64,000 bases of DNA from Doryteuthis pealeii (GCA_023376005.1 CM042160.1:87663894-87727893), one strand, 5' to 3'. Positions 1 to 10,459 are shown, numbered from the stretch's first letter. A program made the numbers and translations. Notes: a model not told the origin generated them from the letters alone.

Positions 1-245
1 CAGTTTTGATCCTTGTCAGCTGATCCTGTGACCCTTGAAATAGAAAGATGTAGTATCAGTTTTGATCCTTGTCAGCTGATCCTGTGATCCTTGAAATAGA
101 AAGATGTAGTATCAGTTTTGATCCTTGTCAGCTGATCCTGTGATCCTTGAAATAGAAAGATGTAGTATCAATTTTAATCCTTGTCTGTTGATCCTTTGAT
201 CCTTGAAATAGAAAGATGTAGCATGAGTTTTGATCCTTGTCAGTT
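1..245. repeat. 56-bp tandem repeat, about 4.3 units
   Basis: Units start at 1, 57, 113, 169 and 225. Each reads from cagttttgatccttgtcag to gaaagatgtagtat. The first three are nearly identical, the fourth has several substitutions, and the fifth runs into the unique sequence of the next repeat. The array continues off the left edge. No coding meaning is seen. Confidence 0.9.
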
Positions 246-430
246 GATCCGTGTTAAAGAATTGTATAATCCTCATCAGTTCGTCTGTACACCCGGCGAG
301 CAATTGAGCGACAGTTTATCAACGCTTTTAAATAGTTAATTAAATACATGTTCGGGCGTTTTGTTTGGTCGAATAGTTTATAAATACAAGTTGTAATCTT
401 CAACACATTTTATATCACAAAATACACTCG
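225..430 (+). repeat. dispersed direct repeat, copy 1
   Basis: This stretch begins with the last 56-bp unit and continues through 'gagcaattgagcgaca' and 'aatacaagttgtaatct'. It recurs in the same orientation at 690-960. It is probably a fragment of an unrecognised transposable element; no domain is seen. Confidence 0.75.
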
Positions 431-689
431 GATTTACATAATAGAAAGACGGGGTTTACATAATTGAACGAATCTCCTATTTTGTCCAATTAAATTTCCA
501 TTCACTTCCTGAATTGACAATTTAGTGATTTGAATCTACAACACAAATTGTATAATCCCTGCTTTTATATATGTTTACCTAAATACGCCACAAGGCCAAT
601 GTTACGATTCGTGTGACCATTTAAGAGCTGTAGGTGAAAGCAATTTTACAGTGGAGATCACTTGTGGCATAAAGTAGAAAGATGTAGTA
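431..689. other. no recognisable gene
   Basis: AT-rich non-coding sequence between the two copies of the direct repeat. No ORF, RNA or transposon terminus is recognised. Confidence 0.5.
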
Positions 690-960
690 TCAGTTTTAAT
701 CCTTGTCAACTGATCCGTGTTAAAGAATTGTATAATCCTCATCAGTTGGTCCGTGCTTAGAGAGTTGAATAATCCTCGTCACTTCGTCTATATATCTAAC
801 GAGCAATTGAGCGACAATTTATCAACACCTTTAAATAGTAGACTAAATACATGTTTGGTTGTTTTTGATTGGCCGATCCAGACAACGCTGTTTTTGGAAG
901 AGTTTATAAATACAAGTTGTAATCTCCAGCACATCTTATATTACGAAACAATCCAACACT
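690..960 (+). repeat. dispersed direct repeat, copy 2
   Basis: Diverged second copy of the 225-430 sequence. It opens with one unit of the 56-bp repeat (cagttttaatccttgtcaac) and carries about 60 bp more sequence than copy 1. The 82-residue ORF inside it is not conserved between the copies, so I do not treat it as a gene. Confidence 0.75.
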
Positions 961-2564
961 GTTGAAAATAGGTTATCGTACAAAGATAACATATAAAAAA
1001 TGAAAGAGTGCCAATAATGGTGATCAGGGCTGTAGATAGATAGGTAGATAGGTAGATTTTTGTAGGGAGGAGCATGGGTTCCAACATGTGAAGGTTGTTG
1101 AAATTCACTTTAGTCAGTACAAATTAACACTAACAGACTCTAATAATAATAAGGGTCAGAAGTTATCTGCCCTAATCCATTTATTGTACGGCTGAGTTAC
1201 TTGCCCTTTGACCTATTAATTTCAGTCATTGTTTTTAAATAAATAAAACACATTCGTGTTATGAAAAGCAGTCGTAATGTGTTGCCTCGTTAATCGAATG
1301 GAAGGTATATCAATTGGAATATGCCTCATTGAATAACTGCGCTTGCTAAAGACAAAAAGGTATGTAGGGACTAGAACTCTCCTGTGCCTTCAGGGACAGG
1401 AAGTAGTAAAGGTAATGTCCCCTGTCAGGTCCGGTGAAGAACCCTCTTTTACAGTTTGGCACCAACCAGGAAGCCTCGTAGAAACGAGCGCTCATCTCAG
1501 ACTTTGTGACTGAAAGAACTTCCCCCTCAGTGAGGGAGTAATAACTGAAGACTCGACCTGACACCACCCTCAACGAGGGCGATATTCTGAATTGTAAGTA
1601 CTGCCCCTAAGTACTTGTTTTATTGACTGTCGTTGAGTTTGTATGTAAATAAAATAGGTTAAAGGTACATGTGCTTTCCCTTTGTCTTTACATTCTGAAA
1701 ACGTATATTTTGTTCTCTTTAGACTGTAGACAACCTTTCCTACAGGTATGTTTCTTTTTCTGTGGGATTAAGTTATTAAATTCCCGACAAAGGTTGTCTT
1801 CGTATGTTATGTCGTGTTGAAAACCACAACTCGTCGCTAGCATTATTAGATTAATAATACTTCTTTTATATATTGTGTTATATTTTTACATACAGACAAA
1901 ATACGGAAGACCGAATGATATTGCAAGACGAGGTTGTTGGAAAATTAACAAGGGTTTATTTAACACAGGCTAGAGTATGCTTCAATCCAAAAGTGTCATT
2001 GCGGAAATCCCACTTCCAGGTTCCCATCAGTCCCCTACTGATCAAAGGCGAATAACTGTTCGTTAGGTCTGAACCTAACATTGTTTTGTAACTTATTGTT
2101 TTGTAACTTATTGTTCTTTGTGTTTTTGTATGTATCCGTTAGCACCGGATACTGGTGCTGAATAAATATATTAAGCATTTAATTTCTTCTGTGTAGATGG
2201 TTGAATAAATGCGTGGGTTTTCCTAAGTACTGACAACCTCCCCCCCTCTCCCCAGGCATTCACTGAACAAGATTGCCGTATAGAATGCAAACATTTGCCC
2301 GGAAAAAATGTTCATTAAAATCTTTTCAAAAAAATTATTTAGTTTAATTTCTAAATCACCTGTGGGAGATTCTAATATGTTGACAGGGATGGTGAACACG
2401 TGTAGACTGTTTGAAAATATATTAAAGGTATTCCTATAAGGGTGTTAAGATTTTTAAATCGATTTAAAAAAAAGATGTTAATATTTCTATGAGAGTACCT
2501 GTATATTAGAAAAGTATAGGTATACCCAATTTGTCGAAAAAAATCCGTGTTTTTACAAAACAAA
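961..2564. other. no recognisable gene; low-complexity and unclassified sequence
   Basis: There is a short (TAGA/TAGG) run near 1,040, a more GC-balanced block at 1,346-1,625 with no recognisable product, and a doubled 'ttgttttgtaacttattg' at about 2,079-2,113. Short ORFs here show no domain features. Confidence 0.4.
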
Positions 2565-2640
2565 ACACACGGCTTCCTCAAAGTGAAAGAAACAAGGGGA
2601 GGTTACTCTCATTTATGTAGCTAATGTTCAGATTACCCCA
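2565..2640 (-). repeat. terminal arm of the 42,722-43,121 foldback family
   Basis: The block running from the 'cggcttcctcaaagtgaaa' part to the end 'aatgttcagattacc' matches the right arm of the complete foldback at 42,722-43,121 and, inverted, the 63,343-63,455 block. Only one arm is present, so this is a truncated copy. Confidence 0.7.
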
Positions 2641-3362
2641 ACCTAAATCCATAGTTGTTATTGTTTTTTCTGTCTGCTCTTTTCATTAAGAAGTGATTTT
2701 ATTCATTAAACGATCTTTGTTAAACCTTGACTATTCATCGTTTTGAATCCGTGCTGTAAGCAGCCTCTCCTCGCGGCCACCAGTCCATTGCTCAACGCTA
2801 TAAGTGTCGTTTCTCGGCGAGACGAGCATATTGCAACCGACACGTCATATCTCACGGTCAATAGGAAGTGCATTTATTGTACGAACTGGATACAGCAATC
2901 GAACGTGCTCAAGGGCAGGGTCGATAGGGAAGCACAGAACAACAGAAAGAACAAACCAAAACTCGGTATATAAAAAGAAGAAAGCAAAAAGACGAAACAA
3001 AGAACCAAGTGAAATAAGAAAAAGAATATGCGAGAATTCAGATATTGCAAATAATACGAACACGCGGCTAGATTGCTGGTCAGGTTGTTTTCACACAGAT
3101 CAATACAAGAGGCGACGGCAGCGGCGATGGTGGCGGCGGCGGACACAAAGGCGCGGGTCAAGTGCGCCAGTAATATTGAAAGGAAAAAACATAATAATAT
3201 AACCTCATTATCATTGAGTTAAATCAACAGACCGTTTAGAATATCACGATTGATCTTGTTACGCTGTATCTCCCTTTTTAGCGGGGGGCTGTTATAACGC
3301 TAATCAGTTTCAATCGAACATAATGAAACGATTAAAAGAAGGAAAGAAGAAAGAAAAAAACG

Positions 3363-3365
<3 letters not shown>
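2641..3365. other. no recognisable gene
   Basis: Several overlapping short ORFs on both strands (2,743-3,202) look like chance frames: basic, compositionally biased and without a recognisable domain. A GGC/GGT-rich patch occurs near 3,115-3,145. Confidence 0.4.
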
Positions 3366-3413
<48 letters not shown>

Positions 3414-3563
3414 CAGAGAGACAGAGAGAGTTAAATCAAGATTATTATACTTTTTACATATTGAACTATTTCGCAATAGCTCCTAAGTAAACGTATCAAA
3501 CATTGGTGGTCATGGAGAAATAAGGCCTAGACCTGGAAGCCTGAGATTGGAAAAAGTTTTGGG

Positions 3564-3642
<79 letters not shown>

Positions 3643-3758
3643 AAATCAAGATTATTATACTTTTTACATATTGAACTATTTCGCAATAGCTCCTAAGTAA
3701 ATATATCAGACATTGATGGGCATGGAGAAATAAGGCCATGACCTGGAAGCCTGGGATC

Positions 3759-3805
<47 letters not shown>

Positions 3806-3831
3806 AGAGAGAAGAGAGAGAGAGAGAGAGA
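3366..3831. repeat. (GA)n microsatellite blocks interleaved with a duplicated ~120-bp segment
   Basis: Long (AG)n runs occur at about 3,366-3,430, 3,566-3,640 and 3,761-3,831. Between them a segment starting 'ttaaatcaagattattata' and ending near 'ggaagcctg' is present twice, at 3,430-3,565 and 3,641-3,760. This looks like expansion of a compound microsatellite unit. A further partial copy of its end is at 3,940-3,990. Confidence 0.85.
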
Positions 3832-3834
3832 TTT

Positions 3835-4300
3835 TAAACGGAATGTCAACCCATGTAGGGTTATTTTATGCCAAGAGGTTAGGGAATCGCGTTGATTGTA
3901 TGTTCATATTTACAGTTTTTTGTTATATTGCCAAAGGTGAGCATGGGGAAATAAGGCCATGATTCGGAAGCCTGAGATTGGAAATGATCCTGGGAATAGG
4001 CAGTCCACTCTGACCCGGAGTGGTAGTACCTGTTAGGGTCCCATCTATAGGTTACATAGAAAAAATAAGTTTTCAAAATGTGTTAAAATGACTTTATAAA
4101 AAATTGCATATATATCAAGCAGGAATAAAACAAAACTTGTTGGTCATAAAATAACCCAATAAGGGTTGACATGCCGTAAAATCCAACAAACAAAACAAGA
4201 AATGTAATTATGAATATACTATCAATCCGATTCCCTAATCTCTTGGCATAGAATAACCCTAGATGGGTTGTAATGCCATTAAAATCAATCAATCGATCAT
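3835..4300. repeat. fragments of dispersed family B (both orientations)
   Basis: These are pieces of the repeat whose hallmark is 'cggcatgtcaaccc...gggttattttatgcc' and whose later part reads 'gacccggagtggtagtacct'. Better copies are at 22,935-23,110, 23,265-24,196, 44,338-44,940 and 59,345-59,717. Confidence 0.6.
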
Positions 4301-4303
4301 GTA

Positions 4304-4858
4304 CGGGGTACGTCAGAAAAGTTCCAGGTTTTATCGCATGTGAGGGGTATCGTCCACTGAGAGTTATTGCTACAGGGCAGACAATCAACCAATATGTCTA
4401 CAAAGAGATACTGTGGCGGTTGCCTCGTTCAGAGCGCGAGAAGAGGCGAGAGATGTGGCAGGACAACTCGTGAGTGCTTCACCATGACAACGTACCTGTC
4501 TATACTGCCCTGAGTATCTGAGAGTTCCTAGCCCAGAAGAACATAACTGGGCTGAACCAACCTCCCCACTCGCCCGACCTGGCTCCATGTGATTTTTCTT
4601 CTTCCCCAAGCTCAAGGGGGTCATCAAGGGAACCTGTTTTGAGGATGAGTAACAACATCAAAAAGGCCGTGACGACAGAGCTACAGAGAATCCCGGAAGA
4701 ATCCTTCCAGGAGTGCATGCAAACGTGACAGAGAAGGATGGGAAAGTGCATTAGACTCTAGGGGGAGTTACCTTGAAGGGGACAACATATAGTTAGTAGT
4801 TTGGATTTGAAATAATTTTTTTGTGACACCAGTCCTGGAACTTTTCTGACATACCTCA
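4304..4858 (+). mobile_element. mariner element, internally deleted and decayed
   Basis: Near-perfect ~25-bp terminal inverted repeats (ggtacgtcagaaaagttcc at the left, its inverse at the right ending gacatacctca) lie between TA dinucleotides at 4,302-4,303 and 4,859-4,860, as expected for mariner insertion. Inside, the + strand encodes the C-terminal half of a mariner transposase. A GQTINQ-type block (about 4,375) is followed by a WQDNS/LHHDN block at about 4,450-4,490, which holds the second catalytic Asp. Then comes the 'SPDLAPCDF' block at about 4,570-4,600, with the third Asp, and PKLKG. The N-terminal DNA-binding half is missing, and stops break the frame at about 4,473 and 4,520. It is non-functional. 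Confidence 0.88.
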
Positions 4859-4912
4859 TAATATAAGAATGTGATTAAACGAAAACGTTCAGTGGATTCA
4901 GATAAAGATATG

Positions 4913-5318
4913 TGGGGATTAAAATAAAACTGAAATTAAAAAAAACAAAAAAAACAAAAAAACAACAAACTCCCATGGGCCTTCACCGGAAGAACCCTCC
5001 GCGCATGTGTGAGAGAAAGGACTGACTTCTGACCCCCAAGATAATATCTGGGCCATTCGAGTTTAGGCCTTAACTGGGTCTAGTCGCTACTACTGACCAG
5101 GGAGATATTCCCTTGCCACAAGCGATTATGACCGGTCAATAAAGTCTAAGTCATAAAACCACCTTCTGTCTTTGTCTCTTTCTTTCTCGTTCCTTTAATT
5201 CCTTCTTTTTCATCGCGACCACCAAATGAGATGGGGTTAAAAGCAAAAACAAGCACCGAGAATATCTAGTTACCTTTTAAACCTTTAAAACACCCAAAAC
5301 CTCTTGTCACCCCATAGA
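4913..5318 (+). repeat. dispersed family C, complete-looking copy
   Basis: It opens with 'gtggggattaaaataaaac', passes through 'gaagaaccctccgcgcatg' and 'cattcgagtttaggcctta', and ends at 'accccatag'. Other copies are at 17,640-18,113 (inverted), 26,520-27,045 (interrupted) and 60,008-60,415. No ORF or promoter motif is recognised; its class is unknown. Confidence 0.75.
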
Positions 5319-6084
5319 TAATTTGATTCTGATAAAAAATAATTTAAGATTAAAATTCCCTTTGAACTATCGGAAACATTAAGATATTTAAAATGTGTTA
5401 GAAATCTCGACGTTGTCATACTTTTCAGACATTGATTCTAGATGGAAGAAGAACAAAAATGACTTTAATCCTTTTATTTTAATTATAAAAGAAATAAAAA
5501 GGGAGGGATTACCTACATGTGATCATTTAATGCCTTATTTAAAAAATACGGAAAGGAAAAACAATTAAAATGAATATATATATTTTTAAATATGTGGAAA
5601 GAAAGCAGAAGGCTGACCAACAGATACTGGAACATATTAGCGACAACAGACCACGATGCGAACAATTGAATTCAATCCCCCTTCCCTATTTCTTTAATAA
5701 ACGTCTTCGCAAGGTGCGTCCATTAAGGTGCACAATGAAAAAATGTCGAATAATACCGATTTTTACCGAAAACAGCCGAAGTATAAAAAATAATAAATTG
5801 ACACAACAGCGACATCAGGTTCATTGCGACAGCAATCGCCGATCGCCATGTGCCCCGCTCGACGGGCAACGGAAAAAAAGCTTTTTTATTTTTTATATTT
5901 TTATCTGTATTGTTTGTATGCAGCATGAAAAAAAGGTTTGTTTTCTTTCTTTCTCAGAGTCGGTGTTTAGCGAGTTCATATCGGAGTTCTTTGTTCTTTG
6001 TTTAAAAGTTAAAGTTCAATTTTATAAGAAAGGAATTTCAAAGTCTCTTCTTAAATGTGAGCGATATCGTCAAAATTGCAGATA
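5319..6084. other. no recognisable gene; one longish ORF of doubtful reality
   Basis: A 171-residue ORF occupies 5,570-6,085 on the + strand. It is Lys/Phe/Ile-biased, without a recognisable domain, and ends at the edge of a (CT)n run. I judge it a chance frame. There is no other support for a gene here. Confidence 0.4.
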
Positions 6085-6146
6085 ACGCAGAAATCTCTCT
6101 CTCTCTTTCTCTCTCTCTCTCTCGCTTCCTCTTTCTCCCTCTCTCC

Positions 6147-6182
<36 letters not shown>
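6085..6182. repeat. (CT)n then (TA)n microsatellite
   Basis: Imperfect CT run followed by a short TA run, abutting the foldback repeat that starts at 6,183. Confidence 0.85.
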
Positions 6183-6448
6183 GAGAAGTAAACAAACAAT
6201 GTGTTTGATATGGCTGTTAGCCGACAATTTTGGGGAGAATATGTGCTTAATTGAAGTCGTACCTAATTTTGAAAATTAATTAATTGACAATCAATTAATT
6301 AGGCGGGCATACCTGTTCAAAAGTAATTGATTGACCTTTTCTCGGTTTGTTTAGCCTTACATTTGAACAGGTATGTCCGCCTAATTCATTAATTATCAAT
6401 TAATTAATTTTCAAAATTAGGTACGACTTCAATTAAGCACATATTCCC
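6183..6448. repeat. foldback made of two inverted copies of a SINE 3' body (family I)
   Basis: The left arm runs from 'gggagaatatgtgcttaatt' near 6,233 through 'aattaggcgggcataccTG'. It is mirrored by 'aggtatgtccgcctaatt' and 'acttcaattaagcacatatt' ending at 6,448, with a ~50-bp centre. The same body occurs in the hammerhead SINE at 63,558-63,680. The bases at 6,183-6,232 also match, inverted, the last 50 bases of the window. An (AT)n/(GT)n tail follows. Confidence 0.85.
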
Positions 6449-6480
<32 letters not shown>

Positions 6481-6525
6481 GTGTGTGTGTGTGGTGCACG
6501 TGTGTGTGTGGTGTGTGTGTGTTGT
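6449..6525. repeat. (AT)n-(GT)n compound microsatellite
   Basis: TA run followed by imperfect TG repeats, directly after the SINE body. It is plausibly an expanded SINE tail. Confidence 0.85.
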
Positions 6526-6569
6526 TCACAGATTTAATCGTATGACCGATGTATGTATTTATCAGTTAA

Positions 6570-6650
6570 AATTAATGGCAGCTGTCGACCGTCGAGAGAT
6601 TAAGGAACCGGGCTGATGAAAAGTCAGTCGAGTTTCGTTCCTGGTCAGAA
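6570..6650 (+). repeat. degenerate tRNA-like head
   Basis: The stretch 'gtcgaccgtcgagagattaa' resembles the A-box/D-arm of Leu/Ser-type tRNAs. 'gagtttcgttcctgg', 27 bases before the hammerhead, resembles a B box with a few changes. It is weak alone; the placement directly upstream of a hammerhead parallels the better-preserved element at 63,558-63,835. Confidence 0.4.
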
Positions 6651-6668
6651 GTAGTTGATGTGTCTAGC

Positions 6669-6709
6669 CACACTGATGAGACGTGAAACGTCGAAACACG
6701 ATGTCTGTG
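6669..6709 (+). ncRNA. type I hammerhead ribozyme
   Basis: All invariant core blocks are present: CUGAUGA at 6,673-6,679, GAAA at 6,693-6,696 and the cleavage triplet GUC at 6,703-6,705. Stem II is 6,680-6,684 with 6,688-6,692 (GACGU/ACGUC, GAA loop). Stem III is the minimal ACA (6,696-6,698) with UGU (6,702-6,704) and a CGA loop. Stem I pairs CACA (6,669-6,672) with UGUG (6,706-6,709), leaving stem I open (type I). Self-cleavage would fall after C6,705. Such short stem III hammerheads are known from Penelope-like elements and small retroelements, where they process transcripts. Whether this copy is active or transcribed is not visible. Confidence 0.82.
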
Positions 6710-6872
6710 ACTGTGTTAAAAAGGGTAAGCCAAAAAATTAGATATTTTAACCCGGTTTCCACCTTCCAAAATGAGTCTTATTTTAATTCTATTTTATGAA
6801 AAAAAAAAACTTTAAAAATATTTATTGCTAGTAATGATCTTTCGGGTTTCTACAGGGGAGCCAATAAAAGAC

Positions 6873-7078
6873 ATTAAAAAATTTAATCATTTAATCTTAG
6901 AATATAATCCAATGAAATATATCTTTAGTTTTTTGCGAAAAATGATATCTTGTAGATCGTCTCGATTTTCACTGATACAAAGTTGCACCTTAATTCAAAC
7001 ATCTTGTATAACTTTGCTCAAGGTTTCTGAGGTCCATCCTCTTATCTCTGCATGAATATTATTCTTGAGTTTTAGTAA
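6873..7078 (+). repeat. direct repeat, left copy, flanking a tRNA-like sequence
   Basis: This ~205-bp stretch, with 'atgatatcttgtagat' and 'ttttcactgatacaaagttg', is repeated in the same orientation at 7,265-7,460 at perhaps 85% identity by eye. The two copies bracket the tRNA-like sequence at 7,100-7,172. Confidence 0.85.
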
Positions 7079-7099
7079 TTTCTTAAGCTTATTCAAGGT

Positions 7100-7172
7100 C
7101 GGCTTAGCTCAGTCGGTAGAGCGTCAGCCAATGAACCACAAGCTTCCGGGTTCGATACCGGTCCTCGCCAAC
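7100..7172 (+). tRNA. tRNA-derived sequence (SINE head or tRNA pseudogene)
   Basis: It contains a perfect A box (TAGCTCAGTCGG, 7,109-7,120) and a near-perfect B box (GGTTCGATACC), followed by CGGTCC. The anticodon arm does not form a convincing 5-bp stem, and the acceptor ends do not pair well. It is more likely a SINE head than a working tRNA gene; the tail 'cagggatctgtgcgttaaagtg' follows. Confidence 0.6.
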
Positions 7173-7264
7173 TCAGCGTATGAGTAGCACAGGGATCTGT
7201 GCGTTAAAGTGCAGAGCTGATGGTAAGTGTGGCCTCATCCTTGGTCTAGATGGTATTGACACAT

Positions 7265-7460
7265 TAAAAAACTAATCAGTCTTCTGAGTCTTAAAATATA
7301 ATCCAAGGAAATATATTTTTAGCTATTTGCAAAAAATGATATCTTGTAGATTGTCTCGATTTTCACTGATACAAAGTTGCACCTTAATTCGAGCACTTCT
7401 AGTTTCTGGGGCCAATCCTTTTTATCTCTGTATGCATATTATTCTTGAACTGTAACAATA
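7265..7460 (+). repeat. direct repeat, right copy
   Basis: Second copy of 6,873-7,078. It shares 'atgatatcttgtagat' and 'ttttcactgatacaaagttg' and ends near 'atattattcttga'. Confidence 0.85.
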
Positions 7461-7885
7461 TCTAAAACATATACACACTCCTTTAAATAACTCCATAAAA
7501 AGAAATCAGACAGACAAAGAAGGCGAATGGTAAAACCATTTAAATTCTGAATTCCTTGAAATTATTCAGACACCAAACAGTTCTATTTGTTGAAATCTTA
7601 AAGTTGAATAGTAAAATTCTATCATTTTAAAAGTGTTTTATAATTTGCTTGAAGCATTGTGTTTATATTGGTTTGTTGGTTGTATTGTGTTAGAATAACA
7701 TTCAGTTCTAAGACTAACAACAACAAGAAAGGAATTAATATTTCCTTTAATTCAAGCTATTTATTGGCTAGACATAAAACAACAAACAATATAAAGTCCT
7801 TCCTGTATATAAAGTTGAGTTTAAGGGACTTACCGGCGCGTTGGAGAATATGTCTTAGGGTGGTTTCCTTGAGCCCCTGAATTCG
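7461..7885. other. no recognisable gene
   Basis: AT-rich sequence with only short unsupported ORFs. Confidence 0.4.
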
Positions 7886-8070
7886 TTGCCTCGTGGTACC
7901 GCGGGTGGAATCTGTCTGTCCACTCTTTGGATATTGCGCCAAAACTCAGGGCTATCACGTGATTGGTATATCCAATCACAGAGCCTCTCCCTCACTCACT
8001 CTATACACAGGAATCACCATTTTACTGACCCAACAGTTGGTTTTGAAGGCTATCACAATGCAAGTGTAAA
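7886..8070. repeat. dispersed repeat shared with 22,675-22,800
   Basis: The block 'gcgccaaaactca...tccaatcacaga' and a later 'gacccaacag' piece recur at 22,675-22,800. Shorter relatives occur near 14,400 and 16,664. It may be an LTR fragment; no termini are defined. Confidence 0.5.
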
Positions 8071-8223
8071 AAAAATAAGGTAACTATGGTGTTGTTTGTT
8101 AACCTGTGACTTATTCTTAATATTTCGAGATAAAAATCTCTTCAACAGAAGATTTCTGAAACTGAAGCTGTTGCTAGCGACCGTCCAGTTTGTTCTGTGT
8201 TTTATATCTTCCAAATTCTCTGC

Positions 8224-8268
8224 GTATGTGTGTGTGTGTGTGGGGGGGGAGTATGTGTGTTTTTATGT

Positions 8269-8306
<38 letters not shown>
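8224..8306. repeat. (TG)n microsatellite with G-run
   Basis: Two TG blocks separated by gggggggga and tttttatgtacc. The Cys/Val-repeating ORFs over it are artefacts of the repeat. Confidence 0.9.
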
Positions 8307-8502
8307 CTGTGTATGTGTCTGTTCAACAGTTTCTGATTACCATTCCAGGTTCGGCTTACCCTCTAAGCATTTGCCTGTTTGTTTATTTCCAATACTTTTT
8401 TTTTTACCGTAACGCGTTCGAGTCGCGTGAGGTCTGTGAGAAGTTTGAACTTTGAACGCTTTTCATCATATTATAAAATTCTTTGTTTGTATTACATGTT
8501 CA

Positions 8503-8544
<42 letters not shown>

Positions 8545-9280
8545 TATATATCGTTCCTGTTGAATCTATTGTCTTCAGTTTCCCCTTTTTTGGTTGTTTT
8601 CGTTCGATTGTTTATTGTCCTCATAGCCCGCCTGGTAAACCTATCTGTCGGACCTTCGCAGACAAGAGAAGGCAAAATACATACAACTGTGCGCAATTTA
8701 TGTGCATAAGATTGCACTAATTGATATCATATAACTGTGTGCAAGTACTCTTGAATAACTATACAAAAATGTAGATATAAATATATAATAAACGCAATTT
8801 CCAAACCTCTAGGTATAGAATAAGCCTAGGCGGTTTGACATACCGTTAAAATCAATTAGTCGATAAATCAATAAAGTTAATTATTGAACTTCTCTTTCAT
8901 TCTTATTGCGTACTTGTGCGTTAAATCTATGAAAGATATAGGTTATCAAGTCTAATGTTAATGGACGATTCCACTTATGCGAAGAATGGGTATAGTCCCA
9001 AATTAGGCAAGAATTGAAAAAGGAAGGAAAATCCAAAAAAACGTCGATAGTCCCAGAATCAGGCAAATGGAGATTTGACACCACTTTGCAGGAGAGAAGA
9101 GGGAAGCCCCAAGCCCAGGACCCTGAACTGAAACGTAGCATCGACGAGAAGTCAGAACAAGATAAATTGACTCCTAAAGTTTATATATATATTGAACTTG
9201 GTTCCCATTGTACGACTGTAAACCACTAAAGGAATATTCTTCACGTGGTTTATATGAACGTTGTTTGAACTAATGAGGTA
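8307..9280. other. no recognisable gene; (AT)n at 8,504-8,550 and a family B scrap at 8,806-8,880
   Basis: The B scrap reads 'aggtatagaataagcctag' and 'gacataccgttaaaatcaat'. The ORF at 9,014-9,229 (+) is charged but has no recognisable domain and an antisense ORF covers it. Confidence 0.4.
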
Positions 9281-9449
9281 AGCGCGATGGTGTACTAGTT
9301 AGAGTTGTAGGAAATGGACTCGTCGACCCGAGTTCAATTCCTGGACGAAGCTACAGTTCACATAGCGCTATTCCCCTTGGGAAAGGCATGAATCCAACTA
9401 TGACACTACAAATGCTGCACGATGCAATTGGGTGCACGTGTGAACAAGG

Positions 9450-9475
<26 letters not shown>
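9281..9475 (+). repeat. tRNA-derived SINE (family E), 5' part, ending in (GT)n
   Basis: 'gcgcgatggtgtactagtta' is A-box-like and 'cgagttcaattcctgga' is B-box-like. These are followed by 'ttccccttgggaaaggcatgaat', as in the fuller copies at 42,358, 57,134 and (inverted) 19,585. The copy breaks off into other sequence and a GT run. Confidence 0.75.
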
Positions 9476-9480
<5 letters not shown>

Positions 9481-9581
9481 GAGGTAGTATTAAATTAGTT
9501 ATATAGACAAGTAGGTATATGAGATTAAGGTCCTATATAGATACATATAGGTGTATACAGTGTGGATCATTTGTGCGTGCG

Positions 9582-9583
<2 letters not shown>

Positions 9584-9634
<51 letters not shown>

Positions 9635-9671
9635 CAAAGACAAAGACAGGATAAGGTGAACATTCAAAATG

Positions 9672-9733
<62 letters not shown>
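9584..9733. repeat. (TA)n-(TG)n and (AG)n microsatellites
   Basis: TA/TG run at 9,584-9,631 and a long pure AG run at 9,676-9,733 ending in a G-run. ORFs with Arg-Glu or Ser-Leu repeats across it are not genes. Confidence 0.9.
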
Positions 9734-9741
<8 letters not shown>

Positions 9742-10225
9742 ACTCCAATACTCCATTCATTCTATTCCTATCTTTTATTCTTCTTATCTTCTCTGCTATG
9801 TTCTGTCGAATCGAGAGGCTGAGCCCCCTCCCTCTCTCTGTCACTGTCAAGACTTCTTACTTTTTGTGATCTGAGCTCAACTGGTCTCTCCTAAGGGTCA
9901 GTCTGATTCGTTCGGAGCTCAACTTCTAACTGCCTGACTTTTAAATTTTCCGTTGTCTTTCTCAAATCTCGTTTCTAAATCTCATTCATTATCGTTTCAC
10001 ACGGGATTTTAAAATTCCTTTGTTTAAGACCACCAACAGTACTGACCCCTGGTGTTTTCATCGTTTACTAGACGTTTAACTACCTTTCAACTTTCAGACA
10101 ACTGTCTCCTAGGAAGAATTATCACAATTCTATTTCTATTCTAAGTTTCTAGCTTATTTTTAATGGTCCCCCTGACTTCTTATAGACACCTATACCTACA
10201 TACACGTATGTATACTTATACCCCC

Positions 10226-10229
<4 letters not shown>
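9734..10229. other. no recognisable gene
   Basis: Mixed-composition sequence between two microsatellites. No ORF or element end is recognised. Confidence 0.4.

Positions 10230-10282
<53 letters not shown>
10230..10282. repeat. (CT)n microsatellite
   Basis: CT run following an eight-C tract. Confidence 0.9.
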
Positions 10283-10459
10283 TTGTTGTTGATTGTTTAC
10301 CTTTAAGAAGGGAGACCCCGGAGACGCTTTCATCACGGACACAACAAGTAGAGGTCCTAAGTTTGCTGACGACGCGACGGCCAGAAAACAAAAGACGAAA
10401 TGTGCAGCAATGTACAGAGACGTACAGAGATGCCTTCGGTTCGCCAAAAAGGATTACAA

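Noticed and set aside
5570..6085. 171-residue ORF
   Set aside because: Compositionally biased, no recognisable domain, no splice or conservation evidence, ends in a CT repeat.
7100..7172. functional tRNA gene
   Set aside because: A and B boxes are good, but the anticodon arm and acceptor stem do not fold properly; kept as a tRNA-derived sequence.
9533..9874. Ser-Leu and Arg-Glu repeat ORFs
   Set aside because: Translations of (AG)n and (TG)n microsatellites.
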